From Tamarix chinensis (taxonomy: Eukaryota; Streptophyta; Magnoliopsida; Caryophyllales; Tamaricaceae): DNA of 64,000 bases. Where the stretch lies: positions 16,541,193 to 16,605,192 of the forward strand of contig CM060174.1 of the NCBI GenBank assembly GCA_030549775.1. The letters run 5' to 3'. How positions within the stretch are numbered: position 1 is the stretch's first letter; every line of letters starts with the position of its first letter. The position numbers were made by a program, and so were the translations under genes. Positions 1 through 11,874 of this stretch are shown here, piece after piece. The notes under the pieces are model-generated. The model was not told where the DNA came from, did no database searches, and saw nothing but the letters and a program-made list of their open reading frames with translations.

Positions 1-3000
1 AATATTTCAGTTTCACCATTTAATTTTGATAGTAAAATTCTAACTTTGAACCTCTAAACTGTGCATTTTAAAGCTTGGTTTTGGGGTCTTGTTTTATAAA
101 CCCCTATTAGCCTTCTTTTCTAATAGAAATTCTTAGTAGTTTTAGTTATATCCCTTAATTTTCCCACTCATTTCCTAACCTCAGAATTACCTTATTATTC
201 TTCTTACTTTCTCTACCCACATTTTCAACATTTGTCCTTCGATTCTTATCTTTGTTTCCTCTTTTGATCTCTTTTGTAGCTCCTTCTTTTTTTGATCTTA
301 AGTAAGATGGGGTTTGATTTGGGAAGGAGTGAGGAATTGTTCTCTATTTTTTCCTTGACATGGTAGGTTTGCTATGATTTCCTCTCCTTGGTCTCTAATT
401 TTTTTAGATCTTCTTTACATGATTTCAAAGGTTTTACTTAGTTTTAATCTTACTTTCTTGAAAGGTGTTACAATGTTTGAAACGGGTTTGGGTTATCAAA
501 TACTTTTTCTCTATTTGGTGGGTTTGCAAATTTCTTTTCCAGTAAAGCATTGTCTTCCTTAATTTTTGGAAAATGATATGAGTAAGTGAAGTTCATAAAA
601 GTATGAGTTCTAATAATAAAATTATGTAGAATAGAAAGTTGGTAGCAAGCTTAATTTGAAGTCTTGATACATAAGCTTCATAAATATGGTTTTAGATTCA
701 TAATAACCTTTAATATTCTGAGTGTCTTAAGTGACATTAGAATGTGTGATATAATGGATAGATTTTTGCATAATGGCCTAGCATGAAGAGAATGTTATGT
801 ATGAGTTCTTTGATTTTATTTAATTTCATAAAGCATAACATGATTTTATTATTCCATTGAGATTATCAATATGATTTTGATATTTACATGATAATATTTC
901 AATTTTTCTTTTTAAGAAATATAAGTGAGCTATGATTTATGGTTGGTCTGATTGAGTAAAGTTTATAGAATGAAATTGTGTGTTAAGTTCATGGTCGGGG
1001 CTATTTTTTCCTTGATTTAATTACTAGTTTGACAAAATCCATGGACTGGTTACTATAATAATCAACTCGTTGGGTTAATCAATCGATTGGCTGGCTTGTG
1101 ACTTCAATTATCTTGATCTCGAGTTAAACCCATTGATCAATTTGACCAAACCCATCAAATAGTTCCTAGAACAATTGATTATAAGTTTACCAGGATTAAT
1201 TAAGTTTATTTGATGGATTAAAGTTATCAAAGAGAAAAATGATCTTATTTTGAGTAAGTTGACCTTAGCATCACATTTTAGATTTTCTCTAGCATAAGAA
1301 AAGAGTAGAGGATTAGATGGGTAAAAATGGATTCTTCCTATAGATAATATATGTGTAATGAATCATAACAATGTCTAATAGACTTCTAACAACTTTCATT
1401 ATGGCCTTTAAATGTGAAATATTGTAAGTTTAATTAAGTTAGCATTAATGGAAGGATATAACAAGGACCTATGTGGCAACATTAATTTGGCATTATTCGG
1501 ATACTAATATAAATAGGTAATTAACATGATTTAGGATTTAGACTCTATTTAACCTCCAATTGGACCTCTATCTTTTACTTGAGGGAGTAACTTGGAATAT
1601 TCTTTAATATGTTTTAAGATTGTAGTTAAGTAACAATAGTATGACTTTGACTAGCCTTAGGCTTAAGGTAGTCTTGAATTGTGCACGAAGGAAATTAAAT
1701 GGATAATTAATGTCGGTTTGAATATTTATGATTGATATAAAAATTGTATACTTCCACATTTGGCATATTTGATTATATAATAGAATGATTAATTTAAGAT
1801 ACCTTTATTGAGAACATTGGAAAGTCTAAGAACCTTATATGGGTGTATTGGATTGAAATGGATAGTTAATTTGTGTGAAATTGCTCAAGTGATATGACAT
1901 CCTAATCTAATAAGATATTAATTACCTAAATTGGAATGAGCATCATGATAGGTCCTGTTTATTCAATCCTTGATTAGCTACGAAGGGATAGTCTACTTTT
2001 AGGTGCGATCTTAGTTGATCCTTAGATCCTTGTTGGTCCTAGTGCCTTTCTTACTTTAGAAAGTGGTGATGTATGAGGGGGCATAGATACTAAAAGGTAA
2101 AGTTACCATAAGAGAGTTATGCTGGCATGAGTTGGGACTTATGTCCACCAAGTTAGTTTGGCATGAGCCAAGACTTATATTCACCAGTTATTTTAGCTTT
2201 GGCGAGGACTTGATGTCCATTTATTTGGTTTAACTTCCATAGGTATTAAGAGATCATGAGAAATAATCCCACCTGTTGCTCAATAATTTTTTTAAGGGGT
2301 TCTATATTCACTACGTAAAATAAAAACCTTAATGAAACAAAAAGAGGTACTAATTTACCATAGATTATTTTATGCTTGATCTTGATATGGTTATTTTGCT
2401 GACATGTTACTTGTTTTGCTTTATAATTATTTAAGAGCTCACATAACACTTAATTAATGAATATGTTATGTAACCCACATTTACCTTCCATAATTTTTCT
2501 CATAATCATGTGTTCTTAAGAATTTATGATATGGCATACCTACTATTGTGTATGAAAACATATGCCAATATATGTTCCCATTGAATGCTCTATTGTGGCA
2601 TGATTTTGTAATTTTGACATGTTTTTATGGATTATCACATGATGTATTTTTATAATAATCATGATCCACCTACTGTAAGAATTGAAGGTTGAAAAGTCAT
2701 ATATGTATCTCTAATTGCACATTACCCTTTGAGATATACTCTAACCACTATTGTGTGGATAAGCTATGTGATCCATGTCTCCTTAGGAAGGAAATATGTA
2801 TGATATAATTTGTATATCCTTTTATGCTAAGATGATCACGATTAAGCATGTATCGGTGGATCAATATATGTCTTGTGTTACCTTGTGTGATTGTATATGA
2901 ATGATATAGTAGAAGTATTGCATGTCCATTTTGGTATGTTGTACCATAAGCATGTTGTGTGGGTCTTGCTTGTAATATGACATACATGATAGTGGTAGAT

Positions 3001-3096
3001 TGGTTTGATAAATATTTATGCCCACTGAAGGAGTTATGATTGCAATCCTTAACTCTAATGCAAGAGTAGGGGGTCTAGTGTAGGTTTTGTGAGGAT
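1..3096 (+). repeat. Decayed long LTR-like block, subtype B (left part, window-edge truncated)
   Basis: This stretch has no credible gene; its short ORFs are chance frames. It is AT-rich with a CT-rich patch near 170-300. It shares diverged segments with 13507-15690 (for example near 2040-2230 versus 14560-14720) and inverted similarity to 28620-28960. That makes it a relative of the giant LTRs, read on the + strand by analogy. Its right end abuts the minus-strand LTR at 3097. If that LTR is removed, the block appears to continue at 13507. The assignment rests on shared anonymous sequence, not on coding motifs. Confidence 0.4.
2105..2235 (+). repeat. Short tandem repeat, about 45 bp, three diverged units
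   Basis: Three imperfect units share a core resembling GGCATGAGTTGGGACTTATG, followed by a short spacer containing TCCACC or TTCACC. A similar motif recurs near 14640-14720. It occupies the place in this LTR subtype that the CCACTATTAT boxes occupy in the other copies. Confidence 0.4.
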
Positions 3097-3954
3097 TGTA
3101 ATTCCTCCAAAATTTTCTACTAAAAAAATTTCATTTTTAAAAGTTAGAAGATAAAGCTAAGACAGTAAATTTCTGAGTTCTATAGCCACACTTAGTACTA
3201 GAATGGTTTTCTCTATTGTTTCGATACCAAGAGCTAAGATTGAAACATTTCTCTACTTAAAGTTCAAGAATACAATTATAAAATAGAGTATTGTAATACT
3301 TAGGAAGGTTAACTCACCTTCCCAAGAAAATCCACTAATTGTGGTTACAAAAAGAATGTTAGTAGAAAAGAAATACAAAGGATTATAAAGAAAAATATAG
3401 AAAAACTCTAGGTTCAAAACACCGGTCATCATCCTTGATAACCCTGTACTCTCAATCCTCATGAATAACCCTAAAAAGAGCTTGCAAGCTAACTTGCAAA
3501 GGCCACTGCTTATTGAATGAGTAGAGGTGCAAGAAATGAACCCTTCAGTATAATGATACTGACTAACCCATTATACAAGACTAATATGCAAGGCTAGCAT
3601 GTAATACTCTAGATGCATCACATTAGTCACATGAACATTGAATTATACATATATTAACCGAAATGTGATAATCACTCATATAGTTACATGCATCAAGGTC
3701 TTATGCTACCAATAATCATTCAATTAGAAATAGCAAAACATACTATTGGATAATTCAAACAATGCTCTTATAGTATAATTATAAAACCACATCATCCTTA
3801 GTAGGCGGCGCAACTCACTTGATCAACCCACAAGTTCTCAATAACATCACAATAAGAATGCCATACAAATTAGTAGATTATATTACTTCATTCATTATTA
3901 TATAGACACATGATATTAGTGTAGTAATTAGTCCACATATGAATTTTATATCCA

Positions 3955-4370
3955 TGTAGGTTCAAGACCGCACTATTCTCACCGATGGATCGGTAAATAA
4001 GGTACAATCCCTAGATGGCATGCTCTCGGCCACAATTCTCACTGATGGATTGATAAATAAGGTAGAACTAGCCTCCACCCATATGGTGTTCCATTATAAG
4101 TAATAAGTGTATTCCCCTTGGTTATTATTATCTAAGGATTTTATTACTTAAATTTAAGATGCCACTATTTTCTCCGGTGGATCAGTAAATAAGGTATAAC
4201 CCCAGGGTGGCATGCACTAAGCCACTATTCTCACCGGTGGATCAGTAAATAAGGTACAATCGGCTCTGACTCAAGTGATCTTCCACTTTAAGTGATTCGT
4301 GTATTTCCAAAGTTATTATTATTCAATGGTTTTAATTATTTAAGTGTAGGACCCCACTATTCTCATAAAT
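3955..4370 (-). repeat. CCACTATT...GGTGGATCGGTC tandem boxes, left part
   Basis: About five units share the core CACTATTCTCACCGGTGGAT followed by a short AAGGTA spacer. The same box occurs in the LTRs at 21270 and 57480. The array is cut by the LINE at 4387 and resumes at 9804. Confidence 0.8.
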
Positions 4371-4386
4371 GGATAGGTCATAAGGT
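4371..4386 (+). repeat. 16-bp target site duplication, left copy (LINE)
   Basis: GGATAGGTCATAAGGT is present here and again, identical, at 9804-9819. The two copies exactly flank the LINE. The target lies in a tandem box of the host LTR. Confidence 0.92.
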
Positions 4387-4583
4387 GATGGGTTTCATGG
4401 AAATTTAAAATCTCGGTTTGTCTCCTCTCGAGCTCCAGCCCTCCCATGGTGCTGCAGATGTGCAGTAGACTTCATTGCTCCACCGAGATTCTCCTTGAGC
4501 TTTCTCTTACTTCCTTCCCCTCTTCTCCTTCCTCTCTTGCTGTGTTCTTGGCTGCAGTTTTCCTGGTTCTCTGTTCATGAAGA

Positions 4584-6388
4584 ATGGGGAACAAAAGGAG
4601 AGTGACTCGAGCTCGAGCCATGGTTAATTCTCCAATCTATGCACCGCCTAGTCCCAAGAAGAATGTGAGTCTGAGAGACCCATCCTCTGTTGCCACTAGG
4701 TCTGCTTCTGCCAGCTCTTCTTCCTCAGAAGAATCCCCAAGGGCAGTCTTGAGTGATCTACAGAATGCCCTTGTGAACAGTACTCCTGAAACTCGAACTC
4801 CTCTGCCTAGCTCGACCAAGGAGGCTATTCCTGGCTCCTTAATTGAGGAGAAAGTGTTGGTGAAGGACCAGGTGCTTGGGGGTGTTCCCATTCCCAAAAC
4901 TCAGCCCAAATCCATGCCTGCTAATGTTCACTTGGAATAGGAAGTGTCGAATTACACTGCCTAGGCCTCTAGCTCAGCAAAACTTGCTGTTGTGTCTTCT
5001 ATGCTTGATTTGTTGTCTGATTTTGAAGATGATGATGATGCTAGAGGGGTCAAGGACACCTCTGTGGACACAGCTCCCTCTCCTTTGGTGCAGGAGGAGA
5101 TCCTAGGTAAGGAGTCTTCCCCACAGGTACCTCCCTCACAATAGAAATCCTATGCCGACCTCTTCCCCAAGATTTCAGCTAAGAAATGTGACTTTGTCCC
5201 CCCCAAAGGGAATGTGGTATGCCTGTCAAAGAACAATATCCACCCTGTGGAGGAATCTTGGGGTGCCTTCTTGTTAGGCTGTTTTGTAGGAGCCAACACA
5301 GATAAGTATAACCTGGGTATTGCTAAGCATGTAATGAGACAACCTTTTAGATATATCATCCACAGCTCAGGGTGGGTGATTCTGAAATTTGAAGATCATG
5401 CCCAGAAAGAGCAAGCTATTGCTGGGGGTCCTTACTTAATCAAAGGGAAGGTGTTTGTGCTGAAAGAAGTTCCTAAACTCTTCTCATTTGGTATGGAAGA
5501 AATTACTAAGGTTCCTGTTTGGGTTAGGTTGGTGAGCCTCCCCATGGAACTGTGGAACTATGGAGAAATTAGTGAAATTGCTTCCTATATTGGCAGACCC
5601 ATTTTGATTGATGACTTCACCCTGCTAAAATCCAAGATTGAATATGGAAGAGTGTTAGTGGAGGTGCATCTCAAAAGCAAACTCCCTACTGCTATTAAAG
5701 TGAAGGGGGAGGATGAAGAATACACCCAAGTGATTGAGTATGAGGACCTACCTCTGGTCTATGATCTATGTGGTAGTCTGGGACACCTGGAATCTAATTG
5801 CCCCCTATCTCAGAAAAATAAGAAGGAGAACATAGTCAATCATGTATCCAAAGGGAAACAAGCCCTGGGTGTTGAAGATCAACAATAGAAGGTGCCAACA
5901 AAGTCTAAAGATCCCAAGGGACTAGATCTGAAAAAGAAAAGGAAGCTAAACCCTAAGTCAGATACTGCCACTCATGCTGCTGCTGAAAGCAGTCACAGAA
6001 ATGCTGATTAGAACTTGAATGGAGATGCACCTAATTCCACTGCAGAGGTGGTTCCTGAATCACAGACCCAAGAAGTCTGCAAGCCTGCTGAGAAGGGAGT
6101 CAACCCTGGCCAGGATCCCCCCCCCTCCAGGCCAAGACAACTGCACCACTCAGTGGAAAGACACAGATTGTCAATAATGAAGCCCAAGAGGAACATGACT
6201 CAGTGGAGGTGGCAGGCTGGCAGCAGGTGGTATCCAAGGCAGCCAAAAGGAAGAAGAAGAAACCTGTGTTGAAAAACATTTTCAAGGATCCCTTAAAAAA
6301 TATGCTAGATCTGCAAAGATCTCATGAAGTTGCTATTTTGGAATGTAAGGGGATTAAGCTCTCCCCTGAAACAAAAAGCTTTGTCTAA
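4584..6388 (+). pseudogene. LINE ORF1: DUF4283 / CCHC nucleic-acid-binding protein, broken
   Basis: ORF1 encodes the RNA-binding partner of ORF2. The first ATG opens MGNKRRVTRARAM, followed by a Ser/Pro-rich N-terminus. The DUF4283-like core runs from about 5240 to 5700 (ESWGAFLLGCFVG, VPVWVRLVSLPMELWN). A zf-CCHC_4 knuckle follows near 5757-5805, but its first cysteine is Tyr (VYDLCGSLGH). A basic C-terminus (KAAKRKKKKPVLK) ends at a TAA at 6386-6388, overlapping the ORF2 start. In-frame TAG stops lie at 4938, 4962, 5142, 5886 and 6009. A C9 run at 6117-6125 coincides with a frame change. Identification of the family is firm; function is lost. Confidence 0.88.
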
Positions 6389-9300
6389 GGTATATAAGGA
6401 GCAGGAATGCTCCTTAGTTTGTATCCTGGAATCCAAGTTAGATGAGAAGCAAGTGCAGCTTATGAAGTATTTCCACTTCAAAGGCTGGAGACATTTTGAT
6501 AATTTTTGCAACCACCCTAATGGGAGAATTTTGGTGCTATGGAACCCTGATGTTATCCATTTTCAGTTGAAGGAGATCTCCCCACAAACCCTAACTGGTT
6601 CTGTGGTGGACATCACTACCAAGCTGAGCATTACAGTCACTGCTGTGTATGGCCTGTACAACATCAGTGACAGGAAGACCCTCTGGGAAACCCTCATTAG
6701 AATGGCTACCATTGTAAAGGGACCTTGGATAGTTGGAGGGGATTTCAATTGCCCCCTCAATTCTGTTGACAGATGTGGGATCAGACCTGTGATTGACTAT
6801 GAGACAACAGACTTTAAATCTTGCTGCCTTGTAGCCCAACTGTTTGATATACCCTCCTCAGGTTGCTGGTACACCTTTGTGGGAAACAATGTTAAGAGCA
6901 AGATTGACAAAGCCATGATGAACTCTGAGGGTTTTGCAGCTGGAATTGATGTCTCAGCTCACTTCCTCCCACCTGGTACTTCCTCTGACCATTCCCCCTG
7001 TATTCTGGAGATATGCAGACCACTCCATAGACTCAAGCCCTTCCAGTTCTTCAACATGTGGTGTGCCCACCCCAGGTTCAAAGAAATGGTTTTGAGAAAT
7101 TGGAGATTCTCTCTTTGTGGCTCCCATCAATTTAATCTCTGCAACAAACTTTTCTTGCTTAAGAAAGATCTGAGAAAGCTTAACCATTTTGATTTTTCTC
7201 ATATTGTGGCTCGAGCTAACCTCGCAGACACACAACTCAAAGCTGCTCAGGAGGAGTTTATGAAGAACCATACCCTGTAGGGACTTGAGACCCTTGCAGG
7301 CTTACAGAAAAAAGCAAATTTCCTGAAAGCTGCTGCTGCTAGTTTTGTCTCCCAAATTAACAAGAACAAATTCTTGTTCTGTATGGACCAAAATTCCCAC
7401 TTTTTCTTTAGCATGCTGAAAGCTAGGGCTCATAAGAACAAAATAGTGCAGATCACCAAGAGGGATGGCTCTGTGACCTTGTCTGAGGAAGAAATGCAAG
7501 AGGAGTTCCTGGATTTTTTATAAGAATTTGCTTGGAACTGAGAGATCCACAGCTGGTTTTGACAGTTCTGTGATCACTAGAGGCCACATCCTCAGTACAG
7601 AACAACAGACTACTATGAAGAGACCTGTGACTAAAGCTGAAATCAAGAAAATTGTGTTCTCTCTAGGGGACCATAAAGCCCTTGGCCCTGATGGATACTC
7701 TGCCAAGTTCTTCCAAGAGGCATGGGAGATTGTTGGGGATGATTTTTGCAATGCTGTCTTGGAGGTGTTCAGCAATAGAAGATTGTTGAAGAGGGTAAAC
7801 CATGTTGTCTTGGTGTTGATCCCTAAAACACATCAAGCTTCTAGTGTCTTTGACTTCAGGCCTATTACCTGCTGTAACACCCTGTACAAAGTGATTGCAA
7901 AGTTGCTTGCTAATAGGATTGCTGAATGCCTGGATCCCCTTATAAGCCCTGAGCAAGGTGCTTTTGTCAAAGGCAGATTGATGACTGAAAATGTGCTCTT
8001 GGTGCAGGAAATTTTGAAGGAATACAACAGGAATAGGACTTCTTCTAAATGCATGATCAAGATAGACCTTAGGAAGGCCTATGATACCCTCTCCTGGTCT
8101 TTTCTGAGCAGCATCCTGCAGGCCTTTAATTTCCCTCCTGAGATTACAGACTTGATTATGGAATGTGTTTCGACCACTTCCTTCTCCCTAAAGCTAAATG
8201 GGCACATATTTGGCTTTTTCAAAGGGGCTAGAGGGCTTAGACAGGGTGAACCTATGTCTCCTTACCTTTTTGTCTTGTGTATGGAGTACTTTAGCAGACA
8301 GCTCAAGCAGATAGCACAGTAGCAGCTCTTTTCATATCATCCCAAATGCAAAGATTTGAACCTCCTCCATTTGGCATTTGCAGATGATCTCCTCCTTTTC
8401 AGTCGAGGAGATATCCCCTCTATGCAGGTCTTGCTCCAAGGGCTGGAGTCCTTCAACAGATGTTCAGGGCTTGTAGTGAACCCTCAGAAATCACAGGTGT
8501 ATATGGCTGGGATAAAGCCTCACCTTCCGCAGCAGATTTTGGCCCTAACCAGGATGCCCAGAGGGGACTTCCCATTTAGATACATGGGAGTCCACTTTAA
8601 TCCTTGCAAACTCAGAGCCATAGACTATGAGCAGTTCACCAACTGCCTCTGTGATCAGTTGAAGTTATGGAGGGCTAATTCCCTCTCTTTTGCAGGCAGG
8701 CTTGAGGTCATCAACTCCATCATCCAGGGCATGGTTGGATTTTGGCTGTCAATCTTTGCAATTCCTGGCATTGTGCTTAACAGAATCATTACCCTCTACA
8801 GGAATTTTTTATGGTAGGGTAAACCACCTCCTGTGGCCTGGTTAAGGGTTTGCCTCCCAAAAGGGGAGGGAGGCCTTGGGGTGAAAAACCTCTCAACCTG
8901 GAACTCTGCTTTTCTGTGTAAATACATTTGGTTTCTGCAGGATGAAAAGGAGACCCTATGGACCAAATGGATCCACACCCATTACCTGCAAGGCAGAAAC
9001 CTGGAGTCCTTTACACTAAGGCATGAGACCTCATATTTTGTGAAAAAGCTGAGCAAGTTGTTTGAGGCACTGATTGCAGCTCAAGGCACAAGGGCTCAGG
9101 CACTGGAACTTGTCAAATCCTGGATTGTGAATGGAAGATACTCAACCTTGCTAGCCTACAATTTTTTCAGAGCTAAAGGACCAAAGTGGAAGCCTCACAA
9201 AGTGGTGTGGGTACTGAACAAAACCAAGAGATACTCATTTCTGCTGTGGCTAAGTCTCTGCAGAAGACTCTATACCAGAGATAGAATGAGGTTTGTGGAT

Positions 9301-9656
9301 GAGCCCAAGGAGTGCCTGTTGTGTCACAGTGTTATGGAATCACATCAACATTTTTTTTTTATTGTGAAATGTCCAAGAGTATTTGGCAACCTCTCAGGCA
9401 GTGGCTTGGTATCAATAGAGGATCAACTAACCTCTTTAGTGCCATGAGAATCTTGCAAAGAAACTCCTCCAAGCACCATTCCATATGGAGGGCTAGAGCC
9501 CTGGCAGTAGCAGCAGCAGTATACTTAATCTGGAAGGGCAGGAACTATGCCTTGTTTGAATGTAAACCTCTAGACACTAAGAGTATTATTGTACAGGTCC
9601 AGAAATTCGTGTATAGTGCCCTATTTTTTGACAGGGACCTTAGGGAAGGTATGTAA
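6324..9656 (+). pseudogene. LINE ORF2: endonuclease - reverse transcriptase - zf-RVT, broken
   Basis: ORF2 nicks the target and primes reverse transcription. It starts MKLLFWNVRGLSSPLK at 6324, overlapping the end of ORF1. Endonuclease motifs include ILESKLDE, GGDFNCP (about 6740) and SSDHSPC (about 6985). Reverse transcriptase motifs are KALGPDGYSAKFF, FRPITCCNTLYK, KIDLRKAYDTLSW, GLRQGEPMSPYLF and the catalytic FADD at about 8377-8388, all retained. The zf-RVT motif CLLCHSVMESHQH is near 9313-9351. Breaks are TAG at 7278, 8320 and 8815, a frame change in a T6 run near 7513-7518, and another in a T10 run near 9351-9360. The frame closes with TAA at 9654-9656. Confidence 0.92.
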
Positions 9657-9803
9657 GACATGGTCAGGTTGTACCCCTAGGGTGCTATTGTTACTTAAGG
9701 TGCCTTGTAACTAGATTTTTGTTTTGTAGGGGCCTACTATCCAGGGTATGCCCTGTGAACTTGTACAGTAATCATTTTTGATATATATTTACCATCAATT
9801 CCA

Positions 9804-9819
9804 GGATAGGTCATAAGGT
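9804..9819 (+). repeat. 16-bp target site duplication, right copy (LINE)
   Basis: Identical to 4371-4386 (GGATAGGTCATAAGGT). It restarts the host LTR tandem array exactly where the LINE interrupted it. Confidence 0.92.
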
Positions 9820-9975
9820 ATAACCCTAGGACAGAATATTCCTAGCCATTATTCTCACTAGTGGATCAGTCACAAAGTAAAATCCTAGGATAAAGCGCTC
9901 CTGGCCACTATTGTTAGCAGTGGATCGGTCACAAGGTAAAATTAGCCTCGAATCAAGTAATATTCCACTTTAAGT
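9820..9975 (-). repeat. Tandem boxes of the giant LTR, right part
   Basis: Two further units (CATTATTCTCACTAGTGGAT and CACTATTGTTAGCAGTGGAT) continue the array interrupted by the LINE. The array ends with the TATTCCACTTTAAGTTATTTG segment that also closes the arrays at 21470 and 57620. Confidence 0.75.
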
Positions 9976-10739
9976 TATTTGTGTCTTATTCATGTCTTTT
10001 TTTTAGACACCACACACAACTATGAACAACTCAAGTATGACTCCTACCTTACTACCATCTCAGGACAACCCCATTACCTTAGGAACCCTAATTTTATAAT
10101 CCCGGGTGCTTCCTTACCTTATAATGATCTTTTGAGTCCCTATTCTATCCAAAAAAACCAAACTTGCCATTAGAAACCCTTCTATTCATGAGTCATATTT
10201 TATTTTCCCCATTTCTCATATATGATAACAATTGGCCTTTGGGATTGCTCTTCAAAACCCTAGTTTTCCCTATTTTTCCTAATCCCTTCTCCACTACTTA
10301 TCTAGCCCTAATTTTCCAAAACCTAGTAAAATTTACTATTATTCATCCTATAAAATTTTATAGACCAAGTCCCTCATTTTGCACATACGATATTAACTTT
10401 CCAAATTGGTCCCCTCTCAAAACCTTAATTCCACCCTTTTGGTAGCCTCCCATCCCTTAACGCTCCATAGATTCCCTAGATGTGCAAAGCTACTCCACAA
10501 TGTCATCATTAACCCCAATTTCTAATCTTAGTAACCAACCCCTACTATTCTCACTCATGGTTATAGCTTCCTTTGGGTTTGACTCACCTTGTGCTTATTG
10601 ATTAGAATAATCACCCTAATACATGCATAATTACTAGAATAACCCTATGCCATGCTTTTTAGAAATAGATGATACTAAGACAAAAAATACCTATCCTAAT
10701 ATTGAACACCAATTAACTCTTATCATGCATATTTATTAT

Positions 10740-11240
10740 ACTACTCATGATAGCACATGTAAAATTACCAAAATGCCCCTAGACAATAATAATTTGATAT
10801 TCATGCTCGAACAAAGGTTAATAATACCACAAAGCCCTATTTTTATACTTAGCACCAATTATTACTTATTATGTATATTTATTAGGATAACTACCATTGC
10901 ACCTTCAAATTACCAAAATGCCCCTAGGCCATATAATACCAACATTCATGCCCAAACATGTGTTACTAATACCATAAAACCCTATTTTCATACTTAGTAC
11001 CACATATTATGTATCGTATATGTTTACTTGGATAACCACTATTGCACCTTCAAAATTATCGAAATGCCCCTAGGCCATATAGTATCAATATTCTTACCCA
11101 AACATGTGTTCCTAATACCATAAACTTCTATTTTTCATTCTTCACACTAAATATTACTTATCATGCATGTTTTCTTGGATAACCATCATTACACCTTTAA
11201 AATTACCAAAGTGCCCCTAGACCCTAAATCCATGCTAAAT
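10740..11240 (-). repeat. About 147-bp tandem repeat, three to four units
   Basis: Each unit contains AAATTACCAAAATGCCCCTA, with occurrences near 10765, 10905, 11050 and 11195, so the period is roughly 140-150 bp. The inverse motif (AGGGGCATTTTAGTAATTTT) is amplified in the plus-strand LTR at 54000-54760, which supports a shared LTR origin. The rest of 9976-10740 is anonymous C/T-rich LTR sequence without a gene. Confidence 0.7.
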
Positions 11241-11874
11241 CATGTGTTTATGATATACCAAACTCCCATCTCCATTCGTAACAATATTTATAACCCAGTT
11301 GGCACCTTGGTTAGAGTTAAATATCATGATATGTCTAAATGATGAATTTGTCCCTAGGGATCATAGTAATAATATTTTTACTACAAGTGTCCATACATAC
11401 CAAACAAAACATACATCATTGCCACCCAACATTAGACCATCTTTTCAATCACTCCTTTCCCACACATAACATCTTACACAAGATAACTTGTATTATTTTT
11501 ACATTTTTCAAGATAACATTAAGAAACATGGAATTATTTGTAACACAGCATATCTACACAAATCACATGTCAAAAAAACTAATGTACTAACATACAATAT
11601 CTAAATATTTTAGTGGGGTGTAAAGGTTACCTAATTTTCAGTAAAAACCAAACTTTATTGGTATCTGATTAAAATTGCTAAGGCTTTATTTTATAAAATT
11701 TTGTACCTAAAAATAATATCACAAATACAATATTAATATTAGATAGGTGAAATAATCATTTTTATTGAAAATATTTATTGAATTTAAGATGACCAAACTA
11801 CCCTTATAACTTAATATTATCCAAAATATATGATATTTACATGGCATAACTCATGCTACGCGTGCGATATGAGC

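Larger units (their letters stand above)
4387..9803 (+). mobile_element. Near full-length LINE (L1-type) retrotransposon, 5417 bp
   Basis: This non-LTR retrotransposon is bounded by an exact 16-bp target duplication. It has a 197-bp 5' leader, ORF1 (DUF4283-like domain plus CCHC knuckle), ORF2 (endonuclease, reverse transcriptase, zf-RVT) and a 3' UTR of about 147 bp. It is not 5' truncated, which is uncommon for genomic LINEs. The 3' end has no clear poly(A) run; it ends in ATATATATTTACCATCAATTCCA-like AT-rich sequence. Coding is broken by eight in-frame TAG stops and three homopolymer frameshifts. It sits inside the tandem boxes of the minus-strand giant LTR, so it is younger than that LTR. 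Confidence 0.92.
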
